From positions 1 to 64,000 of the forward strand of contig JAGATQ010000032.1 in the NCBI GenBank assembly GCA_017621205.1: DNA of 64,000 nt, written 5' to 3'. The stretch comes from Lachnospira sp. (lineage in GTDB: Bacteria; Bacillota; Clostridia; Lachnospirales; Lachnospiraceae). This document shows, piece after piece, positions 1 through 8,682 of the stretch. Each line of letters opens with the position of its first letter. The first letter of the stretch is position 1. The position numbers and the translations under genes were made by a program. The notes beneath the pieces were generated by a model. The model ran no database searches. It saw nothing but the letters and a program-made list of their open reading frames with translations, and had not been told where the DNA came from.

Positions 1-240
1 CGTCTTTTCGGGACAAGGATGTCCCGAAAAGACACCACCGAGCCAGGATGGCGAATTGGTGTCGGTTGCGTCACGTATTGCTTCTAATATGGGAATATCC
101 TAGAAATACTTATTCCCGGACAACGGAACCAATCCATAGGGCAGTCTGATTTTATGCCGTTCGAAGTTCGAAGTTCAAAGTCATCCCAAGTCACCCGAAC
201 ATACAGAAGCTTTTCTTTTCCCAATTGCCCTATAAAGGCA
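1..240. other. Hairpin-rich non-coding stretch with AGGA loops
   Basis: No convincing gene lies in the first 342 bases. A perfect 14-bp stem (2-15 with 20-33) carries the tetraloop AGGA, so the loop region reads ACAAGGATGT. A second, imperfect hairpin (31-63) shows AGGAT between GCC and GGC. A third pairs GGGAATA with TATTCCC (about 92-116). Three tandem GTTCGAA-like heptamers lie at 159-179, and ATAGGGCA near 136 can pair with TGCCCTAT near 225. No T-run follows the first stem, so it is not an ordinary terminator. It may be the structured leader or 3' end of a transcript cut by the window edge. The two short open frames entering from the left edge end within about 110 bases. Confidence 0.4.
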
Positions 241-250
241 GAATATGTTC

Positions 251-279
251 TTGCATATCCGAAAACTCCATAGTAAAAT
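251..279 (+). promoter_or_regulatory. Sigma-A-like promoter for the GGDEF/EAL gene
   Basis: TTGCAT (251-256), a 17-base spacer and TAAAAT (274-279) form a reasonable vegetative promoter about 60 bases upstream of the phosphodiesterase start. It probably also serves the downstream leucine-rich-repeat gene. Confidence 0.5.
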
Positions 280-342
280 ATTAACAGTATATCGTTTCGT
301 GTGGGAATAATCGTTGAGTAGATTTGCTGGGAGGGATTTGCG

Positions 343-1989
343 ATGGAGTTTATGAAAAAGATGTTAGCCTATATCACATCAGAGGAGAATACACTGATAT
401 TGGTGTGGGAACAGCAGAGCGGATGGCATGTTGCCAGCGAACAATGTGGGTTTCTTACCTGTTCCCTGGATGGGTTAGATTTAATGAATTTTGAGAATTA
501 TGTATATGAACAGGACCGTACGACCTATCATGTGTTTTTAGAGCAGTTAACCAACACGATGGAGGGGCAGGCAGGCGGTCTTTCACAGGAGGACAACAAG
601 GTTTCTGTTGCGGTACGTCTTTTGAATGATGCTCTTGCCTATTATAATGTGGAATGCTGGCTTGAATGGGAGCAGGGAGCATTGGTACGGTTGTTTGTTA
701 TGGTATCTGAGCTTTCTACAGAGGAGGTTTACCGGATTCGGCTGGCACAGAAGTTTACATCGGATAGAGACCCTTCTATTATTAATAATCAGGCGGTGGA
801 ACTGATTCGCGCAAACCCCGATAAAAAATATGCAGTGATACAATTTGATGTTGTTAAGTTTAAAATGATTAATGAAAATTATGGGGAAGAAAAGGGTACA
901 GAGCTTTTGAATTATTTTACGAGTACCCTTAAGGTTATCTGCAATAAATCCCAGCTTTACAGCAGATTGTCTGCGGATGTTTATATGATTATCACCCCCT
1001 ATGAGACGGAGGAGGATATTTACACTTTTATTGATAGTCTGGACCAGCATCTGCTGGGCTATGATGGAATGGAATATAAGCTGGTGTACGGTGTATGTTA
1101 TGTGGGGGATTTGACTGGGGGATTGCGTCAGTATGGGGATAGTGCTGCCATGGCACGACAGAATATGAAGGGTGATGCTTTGAACCACATTGCGTTTTAC
1201 AGGGAAGAGATTAAGAAGAATATTTCTTCGAGTAAATATATTGAGGACCATATGGAAAAAGCATTGGAGAATGGAGAATTCCATATGTATCTGCAGCCCA
1301 AATGCAATATATCTAATGGAAAGATTGTGGGAGCAGAGGCATTGGTACGCTGGGTTAATCCGAAAAAGGGTATCATACCACCAATGGAGTTTGTTCCCCT
1401 CTTTGAAAAAAATGGATTTGTAATTAAGATGGACCGGTATATCTGGGAGGAGGCCTGCAAGGTAATCAGGCGTTGGATGGATGCGGGTGTGGAACCGATT
1501 CCGATATCCATTAATGTTTCCAGAAAACATCTTAAGAATTCTTCTTTTGTACAGACATTAAATGAGCTGGTTGAGAAGTATCAGATTCCGAAACGTTGTC
1601 TTGAGGTGGAGATTACAGAGACTGTAGAGGAAACGCAGGTTTCGGATGGAATAGGCTTGTTGAAGGAGAATGGTTTTACCTTGCTGATGGATGACTTTGG
1701 CTCTGGGTATTCCTCCTTGAACACCCTAAAGAATACCCAATTTGATGTGATTAAGATTGACCGTGAATTTTTACAGGATTTTATTGGCTCCGACCGTGGG
1801 CAGAAGATTGTCGAGCATACGATTAAGATGACCAAATCAATTGGTTTGGGTATGGTGGCAGAGGGTGTGGAGACGGAAGAACAGGCGGCATTTTTAAATG
1901 AATGCGGATGTCATGTGGCACAGGGCTTTTTCTATGCAAAACCCATGGAGGTCACGAGCTTTGAGGAGCAATACATAAAACGGAGTTAG
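343..1989 (+). CDS. c-di-GMP phosphodiesterase, degenerate GGDEF plus EAL
   Basis: Probable cytosolic c-di-GMP phosphodiesterase of 548 residues. The N-terminal 140 residues match no domain I recognise. A GGDEF-like domain (about 150-290) has SADVY at 210-214 instead of GGDEF, so it should not make c-di-GMP. The EAL domain (about 305-540) looks catalytically complete: E332-A-L, the EVEITE segment, MDDFGSGYSSL, KIDREF, VAEGVE and QGFFYAKP are all present. No membrane segment is seen. The ATG at 343 is chosen because GGGAGGG ends 7 bases before it; ATG 352 is too far from that site. Only 16 bases separate it from the secreted leucine-rich-repeat gene, so the two are likely co-transcribed. Confidence 0.9.
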   Translation: MEFMKKMLAYITSEENTLILVWEQQSGWHVASEQCGFLTCSLDGLDLMNFENYVYEQDRTTYHVFLEQLTNTMEGQAGGLSQEDNKVSVAVRLLNDALAYYNVECWLEWEQGALVRLFVMVSELSTEEVYRIRLAQKFTSDRDPSIINNQAVELIRANPDKKYAVIQFDVVKFKMINENYGEEKGTELLNYFTSTLKVICNKSQLYSRLSADVYMIITPYETEEDIYTFIDSLDQHLLGYDGMEYKLVYGVCYVGDLTGGLRQYGDSAAMARQNMKGDALNHIAFYREEIKKNISSSKYIEDHMEKALENGEFHMYLQPKCNISNGKIVGAEALVRWVNPKKGIIPPMEFVPLFEKNGFVIKMDRYIWEEACKVIRRWMDAGVEPIPISINVSRKHLKNSSFVQTLNELVEKYQIPKRCLEVEITETVEETQVSDGIGLLKENGFTLLMDDFGSGYSSLNTLKNTQFDVIKIDREFLQDFIGSDRGQKIVEHTIKMTKSIGLGMVAEGVETEEQAAFLNECGCHVAQGFFYAKPMEVTSFEEQYIKRS

Positions 1990-2005
1990 AAAGGAGAGTA
2001 ATATT

Positions 2006-3856
2006 ATGAGATGTAGAGCAAAAAAAGGAACTGGATTGGTCATGGCACTGCTTTTATGTGTTACACTATTTTGTGGGGCAGTAACCCTGGCGAAAGCAGA
2101 GAGTAATTATAATGTTTCTGATGCAGGTCTGTTTACCTGCGGGGCAGATGGTGTGATTACGATGTACAATGGAAGTAAGGATAACACGGAGATTATTGTT
2201 CCGGCAGCAATCAATGGAATTCGTGTGACCGGCATTGGAGATAATGTTTTTGCAGGCTTTGATAAGCTTACAACAATTGGGCTTCCTGCTTCGCTGGCAA
2301 GCTTCGGCAATGCTACCTTTAGCGGCTGTGCGGCATTGAATACCATGTTTGTTTATGATGACAGCAGTAACCCTGCACAGGTAGTGCTAAAGGATAATGA
2401 TCGAGGTAGTATTACCCTTCCGGATAATCTTGCTTCTATGGGGGCAGGGGTGTTTGCTGGATGCAAGGCAGTTTCCCACTTTGCTGTTGCAGAGTCGAAT
2501 CCTTATTTTAAGGCGGTAAGCTGGCAGGTGGATACCAATAACCAGAACCAGAATGATACAGAAGAACCAGTTATTGTTAGAAACCGGGGGGAGATGCTGT
2601 GCAGTAAAGACCAGACGGTGTTGTATCGTTTTGCTCCTGCATTTCACTATACAGGACAGGGGCTGTACCCATTGCCGGCAGGCCTGGTGACGATTTCGGC
2701 ATATGCCTGTGAGGGTGTAGGACTGAATGGAGGCTTTCAGATTCCTGCCACGGTGACAGCGATTGGAGATTATGGTTTTTATAGTTGTGGTAATCTGAAT
2801 ACCATGGAATTTATTGCGGATTCCCATGTAGCATCTATCGGTGCTTATGCATTTGCCTACAATAATAATCTCAATATCACATTACCGGCAAGTGTTAATG
2901 CGATAGGTATTTATAGCTTTGCCTACTGTGTTAATATTCAGATAAGTATTGCAGCAACTACCTTGACGGCAATTCCGGAATATGCTTTTTATGAGTGTGA
3001 TAATCTTCATTCCCTGGATACTCCGGTTACACTTAAGAGTATAGAAGCATATGCGTTCTATGGCTGTAACAATCTGAATACGGTCACCTTCCAAGGGGCA
3101 ACGCTTGATAAGATTGGTACGGGAGCATTTCAGACCTGTAATAACCTGCATGAGATTGTGATTCCAAGCGGGGTAACTACCATTGAGAATAGTACTTTTG
3201 ATGGCTGCCAGAATCTGAACAAAATCATACTTCCGGATACGGTGACGACAATTGGTGATAATGCTTTTAAGGATTGCCAGAATATACATGAGATGGTGAT
3301 TCCTAAGAATGTCACATATATTTCTGCCACCAGCTTTGCCGGTGCTAAGACAGACGAGATTGATACTTCAAAGAATATGTATTCCCAGAAGTTTATAAAG
3401 GGAGCATTACCTAAGGAGGGGGAGACTTTTACAGTCGGCAGTCTGACCTATAAGGTAGTAAAATCCCATGCAACAAAGGGAACGGTTTCTGTCAGTAAGG
3501 CGGTTAGTAAAAAGCTGACCTCGGTGGAGATTGCTAAAACAGTATTATATAAGGGCTATACCTTTAAGATTACTGCAGTTGACGACAATGCTTTTAAGGG
3601 CATGAAGAAACTTAAGAAGGTGACAATAGGTGCCAATGTAACAAAGCTTGGCAAAAACGCTTTCTATAATGCCAAGAAATTAAAACAGATTAAGGTGGAT
3701 TCTACGAAATTGAAATCAGTTGGTAAGAATGCCATCAAGGGGATACAGAAAAAGGCGGTAATTAAGGTGCCAAAGAAACAGTTAAAGAAGTATAAGAAGC
3801 TTTTCAAAAAAAGCAGGACAGGATATAAGAAATCCATGAAGGTGGTAAAGCGTTGA
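2006..3856 (+). CDS. Secreted BspA-type leucine-rich-repeat surface protein
   Basis: A 616-residue exported protein. The N-terminus has basic residues, a hydrophobic core (about 11-28) and an AxA-like cleavage region near residue 31. Most of the protein consists of LRR_5 (BspA/TpLRR) repeats with recurring patterns such as AFYGCNNL, IGDNAF and VTTIGD. The C-terminus is strongly Lys-rich and carries two more repeats. No LPXTG motif or other anchor is visible, so retention may rely on charge. Such proteins usually bind host or matrix ligands; the ligand here is unknown. Start ATG has AAGGAG upstream. Its position behind an EAL gene suggests shared expression, not proven regulation. Confidence 0.85.
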   Translation: MRCRAKKGTGLVMALLLCVTLFCGAVTLAKAESNYNVSDAGLFTCGADGVITMYNGSKDNTEIIVPAAINGIRVTGIGDNVFAGFDKLTTIGLPASLASFGNATFSGCAALNTMFVYDDSSNPAQVVLKDNDRGSITLPDNLASMGAGVFAGCKAVSHFAVAESNPYFKAVSWQVDTNNQNQNDTEEPVIVRNRGEMLCSKDQTVLYRFAPAFHYTGQGLYPLPAGLVTISAYACEGVGLNGGFQIPATVTAIGDYGFYSCGNLNTMEFIADSHVASIGAYAFAYNNNLNITLPASVNAIGIYSFAYCVNIQISIAATTLTAIPEYAFYECDNLHSLDTPVTLKSIEAYAFYGCNNLNTVTFQGATLDKIGTGAFQTCNNLHEIVIPSGVTTIENSTFDGCQNLNKIILPDTVTTIGDNAFKDCQNIHEMVIPKNVTYISATSFAGAKTDEIDTSKNMYSQKFIKGALPKEGETFTVGSLTYKVVKSHATKGTVSVSKAVSKKLTSVEIAKTVLYKGYTFKITAVDDNAFKGMKKLKKVTIGANVTKLGKNAFYNAKKLKQIKVDSTKLKSVGKNAIKGIQKKAVIKVPKKQLKKYKKLFKKSRTGYKKSMKVVKR

Positions 3857-3881
3857 CGAAATTTACCAAAAACGCTATAAT
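3853..3881 (+). promoter_or_regulatory. aspS promoter
   Basis: TTGACG (3853-3858), 17-base spacer and perfect TATAAT (3876-3881). The -35 overlaps the stop codon of the leucine-rich-repeat gene, giving aspS its own start site about 27 bases before its ATG. Confidence 0.75.
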
Positions 3882-3914
3882 ATCATCTATTGAGAGATAA
3901 AGGAGAGAAACAAC

Positions 3915-5651
3915 ATGTATCGAGACAGATTATTAAACCAAATCAGTGAAGGAGATGTGGGAACAACCATTAAGGTTGCCGGCTGGGTAGAGAATATCCG
4001 TGACCACGGCGGCGTTTCCTTTGTGGATTTGCGGGATATGTATGGTGTGCTACAGGTCGTTATGCGGGATACCACTCTGTTAGAGGGACTTAACAAAGAG
4101 GATTGTATCAGCATAGAAGGTAAGATGGAGCATCGTGATGAAGAGACCTACAACCCGAAGATTCCTACGGGAACAATTGAGCTGGAGGCACATAAGGTAG
4201 AAGTATTGGGCAAGGTGTACCAGCAGCTTCCTTTTGAAGTGATGACCTCAAAGGAGACGAGAGAGGATTTGCGTTTGAAATATCGTTATCTGGATATGCG
4301 TAATAAGAAGGTAATGGATAACATGCTGTTTCGTTCTAAGGTGATTCAGTTCCTTCGTGAGAAGATGACCCAGATGGGCTTTGTTGAAATGCAGACGCCG
4401 ATTCTTTGTGCATCTTCTCCCGAGGGTGCAAGGGATTATATTGTACCGTCCCGTAAATATAAAGGCAAATTTTATGCACTGCCACAGGCTCCACAGCAGT
4501 ATAAGCAGCTGTTGATGGTTTCCGGTGTCGATAAGTATTTTCAGATTGCACCATGCTTTCGGGATGAGGATGCAAGGGCAGACCGTTCGCCGGGTGAGTT
4601 CTATCAGTTAGATTTCGAGATGAGCTTTGCAACGCAGGAGGATGTATTTAAGGTTGGAGAAGAGGTTCTGACTGCAGCTTTTGAAGAATTTGCTCCAGAG
4701 GGGTATGAGGTGACGAAGGCACCTTATCCGGTTTTCAGTTTTAAGCAGGCGATGCTTATGTTTGGTACGGATAAGCCGGATTTGCGGAATCCACTCCGCA
4801 TTATTGATGTAACAGAATTTTTCCAGAGATGTACCTTTAAACCGTTTCATAAGAAGACTGTGCGGGCGATTAATGTCCATGCTAAGCTTTCCAAGGGACA
4901 GCATGAGAAACTCCTTAAGTTTGCACAGAGTATTGGTATGGGGGGACTTGGTTATTTGGAAGTGCTTGAGGATATGTCTTACAAAGGACCGATTGACAAG
5001 TTTATACCAGATGATATGAAGAACGAGATGAAAAAGCTTGCCGGACTTCAGGCAGGCGATACGATTTTCTTTATTGCAGATAACGAGAAGCTGGCATCCC
5101 TATATGCCGGACAGATTCGCAGTGAGCTTGGTGAACGTCTGGATTTGATTGATAAAAAGGCATATCGTTTCTGCTATATTAATGATTTCCCAATGTATGA
5201 ATATGACAAGGAAGAGAAGAAATATATTTTCACGCACAATCCGTTTTCTATGCCGCAGGGGGGCTTAGAGGCATTGGAGAAGAAAGATCCTGAGGAGATT
5301 TTGGCATACCAGTATGATATTGTATGTAATGGTATTGAGCTATCTTCTGGTGCAGTCCGTAACCACAATCTGGATATTATGATAAAGGCATTTGAAATTG
5401 CAGGCTATACCGAAGAAGATCTGCGGCAGAAGTTTGGTGCATTGTATCATGCATTCCAGTATGGTGCGCCGCCACATGCAGGTATGGCGCCGGGGGTTGA
5501 CCGTATGATTATGCTGCTTCGCAATGAGGACAATATCCGTGAGGTAATTCCGTTCCCGATGAATGGTAATGCACAGGATTTGATGTGTGGGGCGCCGAAT
5601 GAGGTATCTGAGATGCAGCTTCGGGAGGTACACATTAAAGTGCGGGATTAA
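3915..5651 (+). CDS. aspS: Aspartyl-tRNA synthetase
   Basis: Class II aminoacyl-tRNA synthetase charging tRNA-Asp, 578 residues, close to the usual bacterial length near 590. An N-terminal OB-fold anticodon-binding domain (about 1-105, with GWVENIRDHGGVSFVDLRD) precedes the catalytic core. Class II motif 2 reads CFRDEDARADR and motif 3 GAPPHAGMAPGVDRM; the bacterial GAD insertion lies between them (about 280-400). ARDYIVPSR is also typical. ATG 3915 is preceded by AAAGGAGA. Its own promoter and the 55-base gap to the next gene suggest independent expression. Whether it also charges tRNA-Asn cannot be judged here. Confidence 0.97.
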   Translation: MYRDRLLNQISEGDVGTTIKVAGWVENIRDHGGVSFVDLRDMYGVLQVVMRDTTLLEGLNKEDCISIEGKMEHRDEETYNPKIPTGTIELEAHKVEVLGKVYQQLPFEVMTSKETREDLRLKYRYLDMRNKKVMDNMLFRSKVIQFLREKMTQMGFVEMQTPILCASSPEGARDYIVPSRKYKGKFYALPQAPQQYKQLLMVSGVDKYFQIAPCFRDEDARADRSPGEFYQLDFEMSFATQEDVFKVGEEVLTAAFEEFAPEGYEVTKAPYPVFSFKQAMLMFGTDKPDLRNPLRIIDVTEFFQRCTFKPFHKKTVRAINVHAKLSKGQHEKLLKFAQSIGMGGLGYLEVLEDMSYKGPIDKFIPDDMKNEMKKLAGLQAGDTIFFIADNEKLASLYAGQIRSELGERLDLIDKKAYRFCYINDFPMYEYDKEEKKYIFTHNPFSMPQGGLEALEKKDPEEILAYQYDIVCNGIELSSGAVRNHNLDIMIKAFEIAGYTEEDLRQKFGALYHAFQYGAPPHAGMAPGVDRMIMLLRNEDNIREVIPFPMNGNAQDLMCGAPNEVSEMQLREVHIKVRD

Positions 5652-5706
5652 TATACGATGTACTAGTCGATGGCAGGCGTTGATTTCATGAGGAGGGAGG
5701 AGTGTT

Positions 5707-7788
5707 ATGAAGCATATTGTCAGTACCAGAGGGTCGTTGGTGCCGCTAGATGAGATAGCTGGTTTTGGTGTCCGCCCGGGTTATTTTCACATCAATGGGG
5801 CAACAGAGGTGGCAGATGGCGTTAATTTCACGATTCATTCCCACAATGCGACTTACTGTGAGCTGTGTTTGTTTCATCGGACGGAAGAGGAACCCTATGC
5901 TATACTGCCATTTCCGGAACACTATCGTATAGGCAATGTATATTCCATGATTGTATTTGGATTGGATATTGAGGAATTTGAGTATGCGTACCGTGTGGAT
6001 GGTCCTTATGATGAAAAGAAAGGGCTGCTGTTTGATAGAGACCGTTTTTTGCTGGACCCGTATGCGAAGGCGGTAACCGGACAGAGTGTATGGGGGAAGA
6101 AGCAGGCAGAGGATTCCTTTTATAAAGCACGGGTGGTACGTGATGATTTTGATTGGGGATGCATCAGACAGCCCAATATCCCTATGGAGGATTTGATTAT
6201 CTATGAAATGCATGTGCGTGGTTTTACAATGGACTCCTCCTCAAAGGTAAAATATCCGGGAACGTTTGAGGGGATATTAGAGAAGATTCCTTACTTAAAG
6301 GAACTCGGTGTCAATGCCATAGAGTTAATGCCAATCTTTGAGTTTGATGAGATGGCAGATTTAAGAGAAGTAGATGGCAGGAAGGTTATTAATTATTGGG
6401 GATATAGTACAGTTAGTTTTTTTTCTCCCAATACCAGCTATTCTTCCAGTCTTGAGTATAACCGGGAGGGCAACGAGTTAAAGCGTCTGGTAAAGGAGCT
6501 GAATGCTAACGGAATTGAAGTGATACTGGATGTCGTGTTCAACCATACGGCAGAGGGGAATGAGAAGGGTCCATTTTTCTCTTTCAAAGGGTTTGACAAC
6601 AATATTTATTATATGCTTACTCCGGATGGAAAGTATTATAATTTTAGCGGTTGTGGTAATACGGTGAATTGTAATCATCCAATTGTACAGCAGATGATAT
6701 TGGAGTGCTTAAGATACTGGGTAACGACGTACCGTGTGGATGGGTTTCGTTTTGATTTGGCATCGATTCTTGGAAGAAATGAGGATGGCTCACCGATGGC
6801 TTCCCCTCCACTTTTGCAAAGTCTCGCATTTGACCCCATTTTAGGAAAGGTAAAATTAATTGCAGAAGCATGGGATGCAGGCGGTCTATATCAGGTGGGA
6901 AGCTTTCCGTCATGGAACCGTTGGGCAGAATGGAATGGACGTTATCGCGATGATATGCGGCGCTTCCTAAAGGGCGATGAGGGGCTTACTAAGATAGCAG
7001 GGCTTCGCATGACGGGGTCGACGGATATGTATCTGCCAGAAATTCGCGGGCAGAATGCTTCTGTGAATTTCCTCAATTGTCATGACGGTTATACACTTTA
7101 TGATATGTATAGCTATAATGAGAAACACAATGAGGCGAATGGCTGGAATAATACGGATGGTGCCAATGACAACAATAGCTGGAATTGTGGTGTGGAGGGT
7201 GAGACAGAGGATGCCGAGGTGAATGCACTTCGCAAAAAGCTATGCCGTAATGCCTTTGCTGCACTGATGCTTTCGCGGGGAACACCTATGTTTTTTGCGG
7301 GTGATGAATTCTTAAATACACAGGGAGGCAACAATAATGCCTATTGTCAGGATAATGAGATTTCATGGATTGATTGGAGCAGGTTAAAGAAACATGAGGA
7401 TATGTTTGCTTTCGCTAAGGCAATGATTGATTTCCGTAAACGTCATCCTGTTATCCGAAAGAATCTTAATCCTTGTTCTCTTGGCTTTCCTATGGTAAGC
7501 CTGCACAGCTTAAAACCGTGGGATGAAGAGCTTACAGAGGATAACCGTCTGCTTGGTGTGATGTATGCGGGGCGGGATGATAAAGGTGGTAAGGATGATA
7601 TTGTTTTTGTTGCACTGAATGTTTATTGGGAAGCACAGACGCTTGAATTGCCTGATTTGTTAGGAAAATGGCGTTGGAAGCAAGTGATTGATACTTCGCG
7701 GGAGAAGTTCAAGGTGAAGAATCATATTGGCAAAGATCGGTGTATTACGTTGGAAGCCAGAAGCCTCAGTGTCTTTGTTGCGGAATGA
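5707..7788 (+). CDS. glgX: Glycogen debranching enzyme / isoamylase-type GH13
   Basis: Hydrolyses alpha-1,6 branch points in glycogen or related glucans in the cytosol. The 693 residues contain an N-terminal CBM48-like domain (about 15-120) and a GH13 barrel with the expected signatures: DVVFNHT, the nucleophile Asp in DGFRFDLAS, the acid Glu in AEAWDAGG and NCHDGYT. Length fits the GlgX/TreX group. No signal peptide. AGGAGGGAGG before ATG 5707 is a strong ribosome site. No other glycogen gene lies nearby, so isoamylase or type I pullulanase specificity is possible. Confidence 0.88.
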   Translation: MKHIVSTRGSLVPLDEIAGFGVRPGYFHINGATEVADGVNFTIHSHNATYCELCLFHRTEEEPYAILPFPEHYRIGNVYSMIVFGLDIEEFEYAYRVDGPYDEKKGLLFDRDRFLLDPYAKAVTGQSVWGKKQAEDSFYKARVVRDDFDWGCIRQPNIPMEDLIIYEMHVRGFTMDSSSKVKYPGTFEGILEKIPYLKELGVNAIELMPIFEFDEMADLREVDGRKVINYWGYSTVSFFSPNTSYSSSLEYNREGNELKRLVKELNANGIEVILDVVFNHTAEGNEKGPFFSFKGFDNNIYYMLTPDGKYYNFSGCGNTVNCNHPIVQQMILECLRYWVTTYRVDGFRFDLASILGRNEDGSPMASPPLLQSLAFDPILGKVKLIAEAWDAGGLYQVGSFPSWNRWAEWNGRYRDDMRRFLKGDEGLTKIAGLRMTGSTDMYLPEIRGQNASVNFLNCHDGYTLYDMYSYNEKHNEANGWNNTDGANDNNSWNCGVEGETEDAEVNALRKKLCRNAFAALMLSRGTPMFFAGDEFLNTQGGNNNAYCQDNEISWIDWSRLKKHEDMFAFAKAMIDFRKRHPVIRKNLNPCSLGFPMVSLHSLKPWDEELTEDNRLLGVMYAGRDDKGGKDDIVFVALNVYWEAQTLELPDLLGKWRWKQVIDTSREKFKVKNHIGKDRCITLEARSLSVFVAE

Positions 7789-7815
7789 AATAAGTGATAG
7801 AAATGGTACAGGTGA

Positions 7816-7955
7816 TGATAGCTGCAAAGTGGTCATGGTGATACTATTTCGTTGTTCGGGTGATGTCCGATGCAATGGAATCGTTTATACCATAACTGCA
7901 TTGCAGCTATCTGATACTATCTCAAACTTTTTATGTGCGAAGTATGAGATACTAT
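7816..7955. repeat. Inverted repeats in the glgX downstream intergenic region
   Basis: GATAGCTGCAA (7816-7826) pairs perfectly with TTGCAGCTATC (7902-7912), with partial inner pairing (TCATGGT against ACCATAA). Just downstream, TATCTCA and TGAGATA form a second arm pair (about 7918-7951), and GATACTATC occurs twice. A long T-run is missing, so this is not a standard terminator. The rest of 7789-8074 shows nothing recognisable. Confidence 0.4.
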
Positions 7956-8074
7956 CCGGTAGATGAAAATGGATAGTTGAGCCTATTATCTGATGTTTTT
8001 GCATATAATACACAGAATGATTCAGACATTGTTGTTTAGTGGCTGTATGATTATAATATTGGAGGTATATTATT

Positions 8075-8578
8075 ATGAAGGAAATTAGTGTTAGTGCGAT
8101 TCAGGACAATTTATTTGATGTGCTACGTGAGAAGTGGGCATTGGTGACAGCAGGAACAGAGGAGAACTGTAATACCATGACAGTAAGCTGGGGTGGCTTT
8201 GGTATTTTCTGGAATAAGCCGGTTGCCACAATTTATATTCGTCCGCAGAGGTACACAAAGGAATTTATTGATAAGGAGAAGACATTTAGTATCAGTGTGT
8301 TGCCAGAGGAGTTTCGTGAGGCACTAAAGCTTTGTGGCTCCCAATCGGGAAGGGATGTAGATAAGTTTCAAAAGGCGGGGATTACTCCTGCTTTTGAGGA
8401 AGGAACGCCCTATATTGCTGAATCTAATCTGGTGATGGTTTGTAGAAAGCTATGTGAGGGGGATATTGACCCAGCAACCTTTTCTGATAAGCAATATGAC
8501 GATGTGAATTATCCGAATAAGGATTATCATCATTATTATATTGCGGAGATTGAGAAGGTATTGGTGGCGGAAGCATAG
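8075..8578 (+). CDS. Flavin reductase family protein
   Basis: A 167-residue protein resembling the flavin reductase-like FMN-binding split-barrel family. The segment NTMTVSWGGFGIFWNKPVA followed by TIYIRPQRYT is characteristic, as is the FSISVLPEEF stretch. Members bind FMN and reduce flavins or act as small flavoproteins; the partner here is unknown. It is complete, with no signal peptide. GGAGGT sits 8 bases before ATG 8075. It stands alone between non-coding gaps. Confidence 0.82.
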   Translation: MKEISVSAIQDNLFDVLREKWALVTAGTEENCNTMTVSWGGFGIFWNKPVATIYIRPQRYTKEFIDKEKTFSISVLPEEFREALKLCGSQSGRDVDKFQKAGITPAFEEGTPYIAESNLVMVCRKLCEGDIDPATFSDKQYDDVNYPNKDYHHYYIAEIEKVLVAEA

Positions 8579-8682
8579 AGATTTATAATATAATATCTTG
8601 TATATACGTGATAAAACGAAATGATGGTTATTGATATGGGTAGCTTGCTTAATGCAACAAAAAACAAAATAGGAGGATGAAC

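Noticed and set aside
1..33. The first hairpin as an intrinsic terminator
   Set aside because: The stem is perfect but is followed by GACACCACCG and not by a T-run.
583..1530. A 315-codon open frame on the minus strand inside the EAL gene
   Set aside because: It lies wholly within a well-supported gene with clear domains, has no ribosome site and no recognisable motifs. Many similar antisense frames occur across the window and were treated as shadows.
7727..7966. A 79-codon frame overlapping the glgX end
   Set aside because: It overlaps the end of a clear gene in another frame, lacks a ribosome site and runs through the inverted repeats.
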